Shown: positions 10,322-19,808, counted from the first letter of the stretch. The stretch is 64,000 nucleotides of DNA from Vibrio amylolyticus (GCF_023145695.1 NZ_JAJHVV010000001.1:610883-674882), one strand, 5' to 3'. Notes: generated from the sequence alone by a model not told the origin. A program made the numbers and translations.

Positions 10322-10337
10322 GATTTTTATTTGCGTA

Positions 10338-12242
10338 TTACACTTTAGTCAAAAGCTTATTGATCGCGCCAACAAACTGAGACGGATCTTCCATAGAACC
10401 TTTCTCTGCTAGCATTGCTTGACCAAGTAGAACTTCAACCCAACCACCAAATGCTTGTTCGTCAGCTTCATCAGCCATACGCTTAACTAAATCGTGTTGT
10501 GGGTTCAGCTCAAAGATGTACTTCACTTGAGGCGCTTCCTGACCAGCTGCTTCTAAAAGCTTCGCCATTTGAGTACCCATTTCAAAGTCATCAGTGACAA
10601 CAACTGCTGGAGTATTAGCAAGCTTGAACGTTGTACGAACTTCTTTAACTCGGTCACCTAGGTAAGCTTGAGTACGCTCAACAACTGACTTGAACTCTTC
10701 TTCCGTCTCTTTTTGCTGCTCTTTCTCTGCTTCGTCTTCAAACTTACTTAAATCAAGACCCGCTTTCGTAATTGACTGGAACTGCTTACCGTCAAAGTCA
10801 GTTAAGTAGTTCATCAACCATTCGTCAATACGGTCTGACATTAGAATGACTTCAATACCTTTCGCTTTGAACTGTTCTAAGTGTGGGCTGTTCTTCGCAG
10901 CAACATGGCTGTCTGCGGTTAGGTAGTAGATCTTATCTTGCTCTTCTTTCATGCGTTCAACGTAAGAAGCAAGACCAATGGTTTGCTCTGAAGAGTCAAC
11001 TTCTGTCGATGCAAAACGTAGTAGGCCCGCTACTTTTTCTTTATTCGCTGCATCTTCAGCAGGGCCTTCTTTTAGCACAAGGCCAAACTCTTTCCAGAAA
11101 TTTTGGTATTTATCTTCGTCGTTTTTCGCTAGACGCTCTAACATTGTCAACACACGTTTGGTACATGCATTACGTAGTGATTGCGTTACTTTGTTATCTT
11201 GTAAGATTTCACGAGAAACGTTCAGTGGTAGATCATTTGAATCAATTAAACCACGAGTAAAGCGCAAGTAAGATGGCATGAACTGCTCAGCGTCATCCAT
11301 AATAAAGACACGTTGAACGTACAGTTTTAAGCCAGATTTATGATCACGATTCATCATATCCCAAGGGGCTTTCGCTGGGATGTAAAGTAAGCTGGTGTAA
11401 TCGTTTTTACCTTCAACTTTGTTATGGCTCCATAACAATGGATCAGCAAAGTCGTGAGAAACGTGCTTATAAAACTCTTGGTACTCTTCTTCTGAAATGT
11501 CTGACTTATTACGAGTCCAAAGTGCTTGAGCTTTATTAATTTGCTCCCACTTAGTTTCTTCAGTCTCTTTCCCTTCTTCGTCTTTTACCGCCGTTAGAAT
11601 AGAGACAGGAATCCCGATGTGATCAGAGTACTTACCGATAACTTCACGAAGGCGCCACTCAGAAAGGAACTCTTTACCTTCGTCACGCATGTGCAAGATG
11701 ATATCAGTACCACGAGTCTCTTTAGTGGTATCTTCGATCGTGTAATCGCCTTCACCAGCAGAGTGCCATTGAACAGCTTGATCGGCATTTTGATTTGCAC
11801 AACGAGTACGAACCGTTACCGCATCAGCAACAATAAATGCCGAATAAAAACCAACACCGAACTGACCAATAAGTTGAGAATCTTTACTTTGGTCTTCCGA
11901 AAGCTTAGAGAAGAAATCGGCAGTACCAGACTTTGCGATAGTTCCTAGGTGCTCAATCACATCTTCACGGCTCATACCAATGCCGTTATCTGAAACAGTT
12001 AACGTGTTAGCCGCTTCGTCAAATGAGAGTTTAACGCCAAGATCCGCATCTCCAGCATATAAGCTTGGATCTGAAAGCGCTTGAAAGCGTAGTTTGTCAG
12101 AAGCATCCGACGCGTTTGAGATTAACTCTCTTAGGAAAATTTCTTTATTCGAATACAAAGAGTGAATCATTAAATGAAGTAACTGTTTTACTTCAGACTG
12201 AAAGCCGCGCGTTTCTTTATTGCTTGTTGCCGTTTCGCTCAT
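10338..12242 (-). CDS. htpG: Molecular chaperone HtpG (bacterial Hsp90)
   Basis: Cytoplasmic ATP-dependent chaperone that remodels late folding intermediates with DnaK. The 634 residues are close to E. coli HtpG (624). The GHKL ATP site shows [32 protein letters not shown] and [12 protein letters not shown] in order within the first 140 residues, and the middle domain has [11 protein letters not shown] near residue 340. GGAG lies eight bases before the ATG. It is divergent from toxR, a pairing known across vibrios; ToxR and heat-shock regulation of this shared region have been proposed to compete in V. cholerae. Confidence 0.97.
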   Translation of the reverse strand: MSETATSNKETRGFQSEVKQLLHLMIHSLYSNKEIFLRELISNASDASDKLRFQALSDPSLYAGDADLGVKLSFDEAANTLTVSDNGIGMSREDVIEHLGTIAKSGTADFFSKLSEDQSKDSQLIGQFGVGFYSAFIVADAVTVRTRCANQNADQAVQWHSAGEGDYTIEDTTKETRGTDIILHMRDEGKEFLSEWRLREVIGKYSDHIGIPVSILTAVKDEEGKETEETKWEQINKAQALWTRNKSDISEEEYQEFYKHVSHDFADPLLWSHNKVEGKNDYTSLLYIPAKAPWDMMNRDHKSGLKLYVQRVFIMDDAEQFMPSYLRFTRGLIDSNDLPLNVSREILQDNKVTQSLRNACTKRVLTMLERLAKNDEDKYQNFWKEFGLVLKEGPAEDAANKEKVAGLLRFASTEVDSSEQTIGLASYVERMKEEQDKIYYLTADSHVAAKNSPHLEQFKAKGIEVILMSDRIDEWLMNYLTDFDGKQFQSITKAGLDLSKFEDEAEKEQQKETEEEFKSVVERTQAYLGDRVKEVRTTFKLANTPAVVVTDDFEMGTQMAKLLEAAGQEAPQVKYIFELNPQHDLVKRMADEADEQAFGGWVEVLLGQAMLAEKGSMEDPSQFVGAINKLLTKV

Positions 12243-12494
12243 ATTAGCTCCGTGACTCTAATTAATTCATTAATCGGTAATAAGCCCACCTAAGGGGCAA
12301 TTGATAGTTAACATGAGGATGACAAATGTAAATTCAAGGTCAAAAGTCATAAAAACACTGTTTTTTTTATCATTTTTGTTTATCCTACCAACCGAAAATC
12401 ATCAAAGAAGCTAAAATCTATCATTTGATGTTTCAGTTGTTGCCATTCAAACTGACCGTTTGCCCCCGAATTTGTATAAATTGAGAAGAGTCCA

Positions 12495-13352
12495 ATGAGC
12501 AATATAGGCACGAAGTTTATCCTCGCAAGCCGATTTACTTTTGACCCAAATAACAACTCACTAGTAGATCAAGAAAATGATACCGACCTCGTTCGCTTAG
12601 GAAGCAATGAAAGTCGAATTTTATTGTTATTGTGTGAGCGCCCAAATGAAGTCATTACTCGTAATGAACTGCATGAATTCGTCTGGCGTGATCAAGGCTT
12701 TGAAGTGGATGACTCAAGCCTAACACAAGCAATATCAACACTTAGAAAAATGTTGAAGGACTCAACAAAATCGCCATTATTCGTCAAAACAGTGCCAAAG
12801 CGTGGTTACCAGTTGATCTGTTCCGTTGAACAAACAACGGCATTAAGCTCTTCTAAAGACGTCAATATTGACGCCACAGAAGAGGGTTCTATCGATGAAA
12901 TTTCAACAACGCTCACACCTGAGGCGGCTTTAGAGCCGACAGTTGAGCACGCAAAATCACCAAATATCAAACCAAGCTTTGGGATTGCTAAACCTTCTAA
13001 GCTACTCGCTAATATTCTATTGATTCTAGCGGTTCTTCTCCCGCTATCCGTCACTCTGCTTTCTACGCCAAGTGAAACAGAATTTAGAGAGCTTGCTGTG
13101 TACAACGATGTACCCGTTATGGCTCCAATGAATCACCCGGAACTTAGTCAATGGCTTCCATCACTCAAAGCGTGTGTTAATAACTATGTAGAATCACACG
13201 ATGGTGAATTAATACCTAGCATGATCATTGCAACTGGTGGACAAAATGACCAAATCATTTTGAACTACATTCATGATGTTGAGAAATCCTCTAACAATAA
13301 GAGTGTTCGCATTATCTGGAATAACCCAAATATCAAGAAGGTATGTAAGTGA
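12495..13352 (+). CDS. toxR: Membrane-anchored transcription regulator ToxR
   Basis: Inner-membrane transcription factor that controls outer-membrane porins (ompU up, ompT down) and, in V. cholerae, virulence genes. Residues about 15-112 form the OmpR-type winged helix (LGSNESRILLLLCERP, DDSSLTQAISTLRKML, KTVPKRGYQL). A Thr/Glu-rich linker follows, then one membrane segment near residues 170-189 and a periplasmic domain of about 95 residues. Two periplasmic cysteines, C227 and C284, match the redox and bile-sensing pair of V. cholerae ToxR. The stop overlaps the toxS start (TGATG). The linker and periplasmic domain are the variable parts of the family. Its presence does not mean the strain is virulent. 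Confidence 0.95.
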   Translation: MSNIGTKFILASRFTFDPNNNSLVDQENDTDLVRLGSNESRILLLLCERPNEVITRNELHEFVWRDQGFEVDDSSLTQAISTLRKMLKDSTKSPLFVKTVPKRGYQLICSVEQTTALSSSKDVNIDATEEGSIDEISTTLTPEAALEPTVEHAKSPNIKPSFGIAKPSKLLANILLILAVLLPLSVTLLSTPSETEFRELAVYNDVPVMAPMNHPELSQWLPSLKACVNNYVESHDGELIPSMIIATGGQNDQIILNYIHDVEKSSNNKSVRIIWNNPNIKKVCK

Positions 13353-13876
13353 TGAATAAGATGATGACTCAAAAAGTCGCGGCCCTAATTCTTGCACTAT
13401 CCGCGATATTCAGTGCTTGGTTATACTGGGGAAGTGATCTTAAAGTTGAACAGGTGCTTACCTCTCACGAATGGCAATCACGTATGATCACAGAGATTTC
13501 TCATACCGTTGAAGACTCTGTTGGCCCCCTAAGACGTGCTGAAGTAAATTCCAATGTAAAATACCTGCCTAATGGTACTTATATTCGCGTTTCGCTAGTT
13601 AGACTGCTTGTAGAAAATAGCGATAATGAAACCGTTATTAATATTTCAGAAACAGGCGAGTGGGATATCAGTGACAACTACCTATTAGTATCACCAAGAG
13701 AATTTAAAGATGTCTCATCAGCGCAAACGAGAGATTTCACCGAGGACCAACTCTCTCTGATTACTCAGCTATTTAAGATGGATGCTCAGCAAAGCCGTCG
13801 TATTGATATCGTTAACGCTAAAACCTTGTTGTTAACAAGCCTTAGCCATGGTTCAACGGTACTGTTTACTAACTAA
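13352..13876 (+). CDS. toxS: ToxR-stabilising membrane protein ToxS
   Basis: Small inner-membrane partner that binds the ToxR periplasmic domain, protects it from proteolysis and helps it sense bile. It has a short cytoplasmic end, one membrane segment (VAALILALSAIFSAWLYWG, about residues 9-27) and a periplasmic domain of about 145 residues that would form the lipocalin-like half of the ToxRS complex. I start it at the ATG overlapping the toxR stop by one base; a GTG directly upstream at 13349 is equally in frame. AAGAAGG lies ten bases upstream of the ATG. Two hairpins with T-tracts follow. Confidence 0.92.
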   Translation: MNKMMTQKVAALILALSAIFSAWLYWGSDLKVEQVLTSHEWQSRMITEISHTVEDSVGPLRRAEVNSNVKYLPNGTYIRVSLVRLLVENSDNETVINISETGEWDISDNYLLVSPREFKDVSSAQTRDFTEDQLSLITQLFKMDAQQSRRIDIVNAKTLLLTSLSHGSTVLFTN

Positions 13877-13889
13877 TCAATACATAACC

Positions 13890-13918
13890 TTTAGTTAGCA
13901 CTTACTGACTAAATTTTA
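13890..13918 (+). terminator. First hairpin after toxS
   Basis: The imperfect stem TTTAGTTAG / CTGACTAAA (one G-U pair) is followed by TTTTAA. It is weaker than the hairpin 50 bases downstream. Confidence 0.5.
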
Positions 13919-13965
13919 ATGTTCAATAAGTTAGGTAGCGTCACATAGCTTAAACTAAAAAATCT

Positions 13966-13996
13966 AAAGGGAGACAATTTGTCTCCCTTTTGTTTT
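13966..13996 (+). terminator. Main terminator of toxRS
   Basis: The twelve-base stem AAAGGGAGACAA / TTGTCTCCCTTT with a very short loop is followed by TTTGTTTT. It ends before the next gene's ribosome binding site. Confidence 0.85.
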
Positions 13997-14044
13997 AAGT
14001 TATCTCTAGCAATAAAAAACAGCACCAGATTGAGAAGGAACTCA

Positions 14045-14800
14045 ATGGATATCATCGACTCAAGTGTACTTTTCTTTGGCTCACTTATCGCTAACACCCT
14101 CGCCTCGCTCTCTGGTGGTGGCGCTGGCTTACTCCAATTTCCACTGCTTATTTTTCTAGGGTTACCTTTTTCTATCGCTTTAGGAACGCATAAAGTGGCG
14201 AGTGTCGCTTTAGGTCTTGGGGCGGCCTACACCCATATAAAACACAGAACATGTCACCTTCCAATCGCATTATTTATCACACTTGTTGGTAGCGCTGGGG
14301 CGATTGTAGGGGCCAATATCGTTATGCTTATTCCTGAAGCTATCGCCACTAAGTTATTAGGCAGCATGATTCTCTGTTTAGGGGTTTACTCACGATTTAA
14401 GAAAACACTTGGGCAAGAGGAGTTATCCATAAATAGAACCACAATGGGCTGGGTAATTGGTGCAATAGGACTATTCACAATAGGCATCATCAACGGTTCT
14501 TTGACCGCAGGATCAGGGCTACTTGTCACACTATTTTTAGTTCGCTGGTTCGGTTTTAGTTACAAACAAGCGGTCGCTTATACCATGCTATGCGTGGGGA
14601 TTTTCTGGAATGGTATCGGTGGTATTGCCATCGCTCAAGCAGGGGCGCCTATTTACTGGCAGTGGATTCCTATTCTTTTATTGAGCTCTTTTCTAGGTGG
14701 TAGCATCGGCGCCTATATTGCTCTAAAAAAGAGTAATAAGACCATTAAGATCTGTTTTGAGGTTCTTACTTTTGCCGTGGGAATAAAGCTCTTAATCTAA
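14045..14800 (+). CDS. TSUP-family (TauE/SafE) membrane transporter
   Basis: Inner-membrane transporter of the sulfite/organosulfonate exporter family (old DUF81), 251 residues with about eight hydrophobic segments. The repeated family signature appears twice: SGGGAGLLQFPLLIFLG near residue 24 and TAGSGLLVTLFLVRWFG near residue 156. GTHKVASVALG is also typical. I start at the ATG at 14045 with AAGGA seven bases upstream; a longer frame begins inside the toxRS terminator and is not credible. The substrate cannot be read from sequence, since TSUP proteins move sulfite, sulfoacetate, thiosulfate or other small anions. It appears to be a single-gene unit. Confidence 0.85.
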   Translation: MDIIDSSVLFFGSLIANTLASLSGGGAGLLQFPLLIFLGLPFSIALGTHKVASVALGLGAAYTHIKHRTCHLPIALFITLVGSAGAIVGANIVMLIPEAIATKLLGSMILCLGVYSRFKKTLGQEELSINRTTMGWVIGAIGLFTIGIINGSLTAGSGLLVTLFLVRWFGFSYKQAVAYTMLCVGIFWNGIGGIAIAQAGAPIYWQWIPILLLSSFLGGSIGAYIALKKSNKTIKICFEVLTFAVGIKLLI

Positions 14801-14868
14801 GAGAAGATATTTTTAATTAGAAAGAGCTTTACTCACTAGGTCTGTTGAACTTTCGAGCTGCTTCTAAA

Positions 14869-15420
14869 TTAATCTGAGCAGCGGCACTGAGCTATCACAT
14901 CACCTTTGAAACTAATCACTTGCAACTCACCATTTCTGTAGTAGCCGAAGCTTGCCGGGTGTCCCTCTCTAGGAAAAGTGACCGAGCCAGGGTTAAATAG
15001 AATGATTCCCTGTTCTTTTTCTGCCAATGGTATGTGTGTATGCCCAAATGCCATGAGATCATTGTTTTTTAAGGGAGGTCTTTTAGTTGAATTATAAAGG
15101 TGTCCATGAGTAATAAACATACGCTGGCCAGACTCAAGCAGCAGCCATGAATAATCCGTCATCATTGGAAAATTCAGAAGCATTTGGTCAACTTCACTAT
15201 CACAGTTACCTCTAACGGCAATAATAGAGTCCGCATACTGATTTAGTAATGTTGCTACCTCGGCAGGGGCATAGCCTTCTGGTACTGGGTTTCTTGGGCC
15301 ATGATTCAATACATCCCCTAGTAGAACCAATGTACCGGCACCAGACTCCCTAAATTTTTCAATAACCAGCTGGGTTTCCGGCAGGCTTCCATGCAAATCA
15401 GAAGCAAAAAATAATTCCAC
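14869..15420 (-). CDS. yfcE: Calcineurin-like phosphodiesterase, YfcE type
   Basis: Cytoplasmic metallophosphoesterase. All metal-binding blocks are present in order over 183 residues: SDLHG near residue 8, GDVLNHGPRNP near residue 36, GNCDSE near residue 72, ITHGHLY near residue 104 and GHTHIP near residue 127. E. coli YfcE is a Mn2+-dependent phosphodiesterase in vitro with no settled cellular substrate. It is on the minus strand just downstream of the DUF1538/PII/CBS operon (47 bases after the CBS gene's stop), so it may be read through from that operon. The nearby yfcH-like gene is also near yfcE in E. coli. Confidence 0.88.
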   Translation of the reverse strand: MELFFASDLHGSLPETQLVIEKFRESGAGTLVLLGDVLNHGPRNPVPEGYAPAEVATLLNQYADSIIAVRGNCDSEVDQMLLNFPMMTDYSWLLLESGQRMFITHGHLYNSTKRPPLKNNDLMAFGHTHIPLAEKEQGIILFNPGSVTFPREGHPASFGYYRNGELQVISFKGDVIAQCRCSD

Positions 15421-15466
15421 GGGTATGACTCCTCAATCAATATTGAGGCACATTCTAAGGCCTATT

Positions 15467-15877
15467 CTAGCTTTCGTCATCTCTAGCCATACCATTAACC
15501 ACAATATTATTGTAACTAACCATCCCAATGACTTCGCCATTTTCAATGACTGGAGCTCTGCTGATACCAAAACGTTCAAACAGGCGTGCGCAGTATTTGA
15601 CGTTCATATTAGGCTCTACCGACAAAGCAGGCTTGGTCATAATCTCATACACATTGGTTCTCAGTGGAGAGCGATTTTGTGCCAAGACTTTCTTCGCTAT
15701 ATCATTCATCAATACGATTCCGAACTCATCGTCATCGTGGCGCTTATTCACTACAAGCGCTTTTACTTGATGTTTCCTTGCCAAAGCGATTGCCTCATTG
15801 ACGGTCGTTAAACCATCAACCATGACATAAGTATTCGCCATGACATCTCGCACTCGTATTTTCAAATGAGCATTCAT
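15467..15877 (-). CDS. CBS-domain pair protein
   Basis: Cytoplasmic 136-residue protein made of two CBS motifs and nothing else. The first runs from VRDVMANTYVMVDGLTTVNEA (about residues 9-30) to GIVLMNDIAKKVL; the second from YEIMTKPALSVEPNMNV (about residue 77) to GEVIGMVSYNNIV. Such pairs bind adenine nucleotides and usually gate a partner enzyme or transporter. Its ATG overlaps the stop of the PII-like gene by four bases, so the two are translationally coupled. By position its partner should be the DUF1538 membrane pair upstream in the operon. That role is inferred. Confidence 0.82.
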   Translation of the reverse strand: MNAHLKIRVRDVMANTYVMVDGLTTVNEAIALARKHQVKALVVNKRHDDDEFGIVLMNDIAKKVLAQNRSPLRTNVYEIMTKPALSVEPNMNVKYCARLFERFGISRAPVIENGEVIGMVSYNNIVVNGMARDDES

Positions 15878-16224
15878 AATTCGTCCTCTACCACTTTTGT
15901 TAATGTCTCAACTTGATGGGCTACACCTACAGCGTCTTCAATATCGATTTGCACAGCAATTCCCTGCCCTGACTCGGAATCAAACTCGCCAACCTCACTG
16001 ATTGTTTCCAAAATATGCCTCGATAGATGCTCTTCGACGACAAACAACAGCACATCCTTTTGTACCTCGAGTGTTAAACCAAAGAAGGTTCGTTTTTTAT
16101 TGAGTCCTTCACCTCGAGCATTGTTAATCACGGTTGCTCCAGTTGCACCAGTATTCCTAGCGGCATCAAGAACAATGTCGGTTTTACTTTCTTCAACAAA
16201 CGCCAGTATGAGTTTAAAGCGCAT
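15874..16224 (-). CDS. PII-like signalling protein
   Basis: A 116-residue protein with the PII fold layout: an N-terminal beta strand [12 protein letters not shown], a T-loop-like stretch near residues 37-50 (ARGEGLNKKRTFFG), and a B-loop-like segment near residues 88-101 (SGQGIAVQIDIEDAVGV) that resembles the GDGKIFV..VEDAVRI region of true PII. The GlnB uridylylation tyrosine and its surroundings are missing, so it is not GlnB or GlnK. PII-like proteins of this kind bind nucleotides or ions and regulate a neighbouring transporter. It overlaps the DUF1538 gene upstream by 11 bases and the CBS gene downstream by four. Confidence 0.82.
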   Translation of the reverse strand: MRFKLILAFVEESKTDIVLDAARNTGATGATVINNARGEGLNKKRTFFGLTLEVQKDVLLFVVEEHLSRHILETISEVGEFDSESGQGIAVQIDIEDAVGVAHQVETLTKVVEDEL

Positions 16225-17008
16225 CAGAGTTCTCCTTTGATACTTTCTTTTTGTTTAGAAACTGTGTGATTTGTGCATAAGCCATCACTGAAATAATTGG
16301 GAATAAGCTGGCAAACGCGATGAGCCCAAAGCCATCAATGACTGGATTCCTTCCAGGCACCGTTGAAGCCAATCCCAACCCCAAGGCTGCCACCAACGGA
16401 ACCGTTACTGTCGAAGTGGTGACGCCGCCAGAGTCGTAAGCCAATGGAATAATCAGTTTAGGGGCATAAAAAGTCTGGATGACGACAACGATATAACCAA
16501 CAATGATGTAATAGTGGATGGGATCCCCCACTACAATCCGATAACTACCCAGTGCAATACCAAAAGCCACACCTAAAGCCACAGAAACTCTCAAGCCATT
16601 TACGCTGATACTGCCACCAGACACTTGATTGGCCTTTATCGCAACGGCAATCAAAGAGGGCTCAGCAATTGTCGTACTAAAACCTATCAAAAAAGCAAAA
16701 AGGTACACCCAGTAATAATCAATCCATGAAAGCTGAGCACCTAGGCTGATACGAACTTCGTTTAAGAAGTCGGGTGCCGTCAATTGTCTCGCCATCGTCT
16801 CTCCTAAGGGAAAAAGAGCGAGCTCTAGCCCGATCAAAAATAGGGATAGACCTAAAAGAACATAAATAAATCCAATGATTACTTTAGGAAGGTTATTGAC
16901 TGGACGTCGAAGTACTGCCACTTGAAAGGCAAAGAGTATTATTACAATGGGAAATACATTGATAATGGTATCGGCAAACGTATTGATAAAATGGCTAAGG
17001 CTAATCAT
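16214..17008 (-). CDS. DUF1538 membrane protein, second of a pair (UmpB-like)
   Basis: Polytopic inner-membrane protein of 264 residues. It carries the DUF1538 blocks [14 protein letters not shown] near residue 105 and [19 protein letters not shown] near residue 188, followed by [21 protein letters not shown] recall a report that a DUF1538 pair from Halomonas, named UmpAB, acts as a two-part Na+(Li+, K+)/H+ antiporter, so that is the best functional guess. It overlaps its paralogue upstream by four bases. The two differ mainly in the loop after the AEP motif, which is shorter here. Polar residues inside the DSGGVTTST helix are likely ion ligands. Confidence 0.82.
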   Translation of the reverse strand: MISLSHFINTFADTIINVFPIVIILFAFQVAVLRRPVNNLPKVIIGFIYVLLGLSLFLIGLELALFPLGETMARQLTAPDFLNEVRISLGAQLSWIDYYWVYLFAFLIGFSTTIAEPSLIAVAIKANQVSGGSISVNGLRVSVALGVAFGIALGSYRIVVGDPIHYYIIVGYIVVVIQTFYAPKLIIPLAYDSGGVTTSTVTVPLVAALGLGLASTVPGRNPVIDGFGLIAFASLFPIISVMAYAQITQFLNKKKVSKENSDAL

Positions 17009-17739
17009 CCCAGCACCATCCCGTAGATCATCACAAACATCATGGGTAATAGGGATGCAAAAGCGATCAAACCAAAGCCATCAAGCATTGGGTTTCTTCC
17101 TTTAATCGCAGAAGCTAATCCAACACCAAGCGCAGTTACAAGAGGAACGGTAATTGTTGATGTCGTCACCCCTCCTGAATCATAAGCAATACCAATGATA
17201 TGCGAGGGTGCAAAACCGGTAAGGACCACCACACCAATATAGCCACCAATGATCATATATTGAATAGGCCAGCCTTTAAGTATCCTTAACACGCCGATTA
17301 GAATGGCGACTCCGACAGACAATGCAACGGTATAGCGCAGGCCATTCGCATAATCATCCCTCGTTTCCATTGAGTTCGTGATCACTCCGCCTTCCGCTGC
17401 CACTTCAGCCGCCTCATTAGCCACAGCAGTTAAAGCCGGCTCGGCTACAGTCGTCCCAAAACCAAGACAAAAAGCAAAAACCAGCAACCAAAAGACACTC
17501 CCCTTTCGAGCAAAAGTCTGAGCCATTGATTCTCCAATCGGAAAGAGCCCCATCTCTAGTCCGTAGATGAAGAAAGTTAACCCTAGTACGACAAGAACCA
17601 AACCCATCACTATCGATACAATATTAGGTAAAGGCTCTTGCAACACGAGAAGTTGGAAAAAAGCAATGACCACAATAATGGGCAAGAGATCTCGAAAGCT
17701 TGAAAGCAATGATTTAAATAGGGCTGATAGTCCTTTCAT
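17005..17739 (-). CDS. DUF1538 membrane protein, first of a pair (UmpA-like)
   Basis: First gene of the four-gene operon, 244 residues, several membrane segments. It shows the same blocks as its partner: [17 protein letters not shown] near residue 93, [19 protein letters not shown] near residue 183 and [20 protein letters not shown] near the end. Between the AEP block and the next helix it has an extra loop of about 20 residues ([19 protein letters not shown]) that the second protein largely lacks, so the two are not interchangeable. The pair likely forms one heteromeric transporter; ion selectivity is unknown here. Upstream is a 187-bp divergent gap shared with the yfcH-like gene, with a perfect ATCAC-CGCA-GTGAT palindrome at 17786-17799. 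Confidence 0.82.
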   Translation of the reverse strand: MKGLSALFKSLLSSFRDLLPIIVVIAFFQLLVLQEPLPNIVSIVMGLVLVVLGLTFFIYGLEMGLFPIGESMAQTFARKGSVFWLLVFAFCLGFGTTVAEPALTAVANEAAEVAAEGGVITNSMETRDDYANGLRYTVALSVGVAILIGVLRILKGWPIQYMIIGGYIGVVVLTGFAPSHIIGIAYDSGGVTTSTITVPLVTALGVGLASAIKGRNPMLDGFGLIAFASLLPMMFVMIYGMVLG

Positions 17740-17785
17740 TCAATCTCCATGGAATTAAAGGGGCATTTACATCATGGCAAATAGA

Positions 17786-17799
17786 TCACCGCAGTGATG
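17786..17799. promoter_or_regulatory. Short palindrome in the divergent gap
   Basis: ATCACCGCAGTGAT is a perfect five-base-arm inverted repeat lying about 50 bases upstream of the first DUF1538 gene. It may be an operator for that operon or for the divergent yfcH-like gene. No known factor is assigned. Confidence 0.35.
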
Positions 17800-17926
17800 T
17801 GATAAACATAGCGAGGTGGTAATAAAAGATTTATTAATTGTAGCGTTAACGCCTATTAATGCTAAAAATGTACGTCTATCATTACTTTAATAACAAAGTG
17901 ATTATAATTTAGAAAAAGGAGGCCGA

Positions 17927-18841
17927 ATGAAGATATTGATTACAGGGGGGACAGGGTTTATCGGTCAAGAGCTCTTAAAAAGTCTAATAACTCATCAGGT
18001 CGTCATACTCACACGCAATATTGAGCGAGCAAAACAGACACTGTCTCACATCAGTAGTATTAACCTCTCCTTTGTCTCTTCACTTAACAAGCTCCAACAA
18101 CTTAATGATTTTGATGCCATTATAAACCTTGCGGGCGAACCCATCGCCGATAAGCGTTGGTCAAAACAACAGAAAGAAAAGATATGTGACAGTCGTTGGG
18201 AGATTACAGAAAAGTTAGTCGCTTTAATTCACGCTAGTACCTCTCCTCCTTCTGTATTCATCAGTGGCTCAGCGGTTGGATATTATGGCGATCAGCAGAG
18301 TCACCCTTTTGATGAATCGTTGCATGTCAGCCAAGAGAATTTTCCACATAAAGTTTGTGAAAAGTGGGAGTCAATCGCCAAGAGAGCGCGATCCGAACAG
18401 ACGCGAGTTTGCGTACTAAGAACAGGAGTCGTGCTACACCCTAGCGGTGGCGCTCTATCTAAAATGCTTCCCGTTTATAAATTAGGGTTAGGCGGTGCGG
18501 TTGGCTCTGGGCAGCAATATATGCCGTGGATCCATATGATTGATATGGTTCGAGCCATTAATCACCTTCTTGATACTCACCATGCTGACGGCGAATTTAA
18601 CCTTACCGCCCCTCACCCAGTCACAAACCAAGACTTTAGCAAGGCTCTGGCTAAGACGTTAAAGCGACCACATATCTTATTCACGCCCGATTGGTTAATT
18701 AAATTAATGCTCGGTGAATGTGCCATGCTGCTTCTTGATAGCGTGCGCTGCAAACCGAAAAAGTTAACGGACCTAGGATTCCGCTTTACCTACTCACGTA
18801 TCGACCCTGCGTTAAAAAACCTGTTACATCATCAGGGCTGA
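17927..18841 (+). CDS. yfcH: TIGR01777-family NAD(P)-dependent epimerase-like protein (YfcH type)
   Basis: Short-chain epimerase/dehydratase-like protein of 304 residues. The dinucleotide site is ITGGTGFIGQELLKSL at residues 5-20, and INLAGEPIADKRWS near residue 66, ISGSAVGYYGD near residue 111 and VLRTGVVLHPSGGAL near residue 165 are family hallmarks. The C-terminal DUF1731 region includes SVRCKPKKLTDLGFRFTY. The substrate is unknown for the whole family, though plant and bacterial relatives have been linked to cell division and to maintenance of the envelope. AAAGGAGG lies six bases before the ATG, a strong ribosome binding site. Confidence 0.85.
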   Translation: MKILITGGTGFIGQELLKSLITHQVVILTRNIERAKQTLSHISSINLSFVSSLNKLQQLNDFDAIINLAGEPIADKRWSKQQKEKICDSRWEITEKLVALIHASTSPPSVFISGSAVGYYGDQQSHPFDESLHVSQENFPHKVCEKWESIAKRARSEQTRVCVLRTGVVLHPSGGALSKMLPVYKLGLGGAVGSGQQYMPWIHMIDMVRAINHLLDTHHADGEFNLTAPHPVTNQDFSKALAKTLKRPHILFTPDWLIKLMLGECAMLLLDSVRCKPKKLTDLGFRFTYSRIDPALKNLLHHQG

Positions 18842-18883
18842 TCCATTATTCTATCGTCAAGTTTAATTGTACGTAGCATACAT

Positions 18884-19711
18884 ATGAGTCGATGGATATT
18901 AATTACAGGGTGCTCTTCTGGCATTGGTTTAACAGCCGTAAAGGCGTTAACAGAGAGAGGGTACAACGTCATTGCCTCTTGCCGAAGTGCTAAAGATGTA
19001 GAATCCCTCAATCAGCAAGGTATCACTTGCATTCAACTTGACTTAAACAGTGAGCAGAGCATTCACGCCGCCGTTGAGTCTGCACTAAGGATCTCTAACA
19101 ATCAGCTCTATGCACTGTTTAATAATGGCGCATATGGGCAACCTGGAGCCCTTGAAGACCTACCAACCCAAGCACTTCGCGAACAGTTTGAAGCCAATGT
19201 GTTTGGTTGGCATACATTGACTACTCTGTTACTGCCAACTTTACGTCAAAATGGTGAAGGTCGAATTATTCAAAACAGTTCCGTTTTAGGCTTTGCTGCA
19301 ATGAAATATCGAGGGGCTTACAATTCCTCCAAATTTGCGATTGAAGGATGGAGCGATACCCTTCGACTTGAACTAGCAAATACCAATATTCATGTTAGCT
19401 TAATTGAGCCTGGGCCGATTGAGACTGAGTTTCGTTCCAATGCTTTGGTTGCATTTGAAAAGTGGATAGATCCTAATAACAGTGTTCATCACAAAGCTTA
19501 TGCACTTCAAAAGTCTAGGCTGGATAACGACAAATCCAACAACGCTTTCGTACTTCCCCCTGAATCGTGTATTCCCCCTCTCATCCATGCACTAGAAGCC
19601 AAAATGCCTAAGATTCGTTATCGAGTTACGACCCCAACAAAGGTCTTTTCAGTGTTGAAACGTATATTGCCTAATAGATGGCTTGATAAACTTCTCCAAA
19701 AAGCAGCTTAA
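18884..19711 (+). CDS. Short-chain dehydrogenase/reductase (YbbO type)
   Basis: Classical SDR oxidoreductase, 275 residues, cytoplasmic. It has the NAD(P) motif TGCSSGIG at residues 8-15, LFNNGAYG near residue 85, the catalytic Ser in IIQNSSVLGF near residue 135 and the catalytic YNSSK near residue 147. An arginine after the second beta strand (ASCRS) suggests NADPH preference. It starts 42 bases after the yfcH-like gene. The downstream order ybbN-qmcA-ybbJ matches the E. coli ybbO-ybbN...ybbK-ybbJ group, which supports a YbbO identity (reported as an NADP-dependent aldehyde/ketone reductase). The true substrate here is unknown. Confidence 0.82.
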   Translation: MSRWILITGCSSGIGLTAVKALTERGYNVIASCRSAKDVESLNQQGITCIQLDLNSEQSIHAAVESALRISNNQLYALFNNGAYGQPGALEDLPTQALREQFEANVFGWHTLTTLLLPTLRQNGEGRIIQNSSVLGFAAMKYRGAYNSSKFAIEGWSDTLRLELANTNIHVSLIEPGPIETEFRSNALVAFEKWIDPNNSVHHKAYALQKSRLDNDKSNNAFVLPPESCIPPLIHALEAKMPKIRYRVTTPTKVFSVLKRILPNRWLDKLLQKAA

Positions 19712-19808
19712 AATTCGACCTGTAATGAAAGCGTCACAGATCTCTGTCATATTGTTTATGAAACATACAAAAGTGTTACTTAAAATATTTGATCAGGTGA
19801 GACATTCA

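Noticed and set aside
10883..11271. Two long plus-strand frames within htpG
   Set aside because: They are antisense to the highly conserved htpG and have no ribosome binding sites.
12495..13876. toxRS as part of a pathogenicity island
   Set aside because: toxRS beside htpG is ancestral in vibrios, and the flanks here are core genes with no mobile signs.
13979..14044. N-terminal extension of the TSUP transporter
   Set aside because: It begins inside the toxRS terminator; the ATG at 14045 has a good ribosome binding site.
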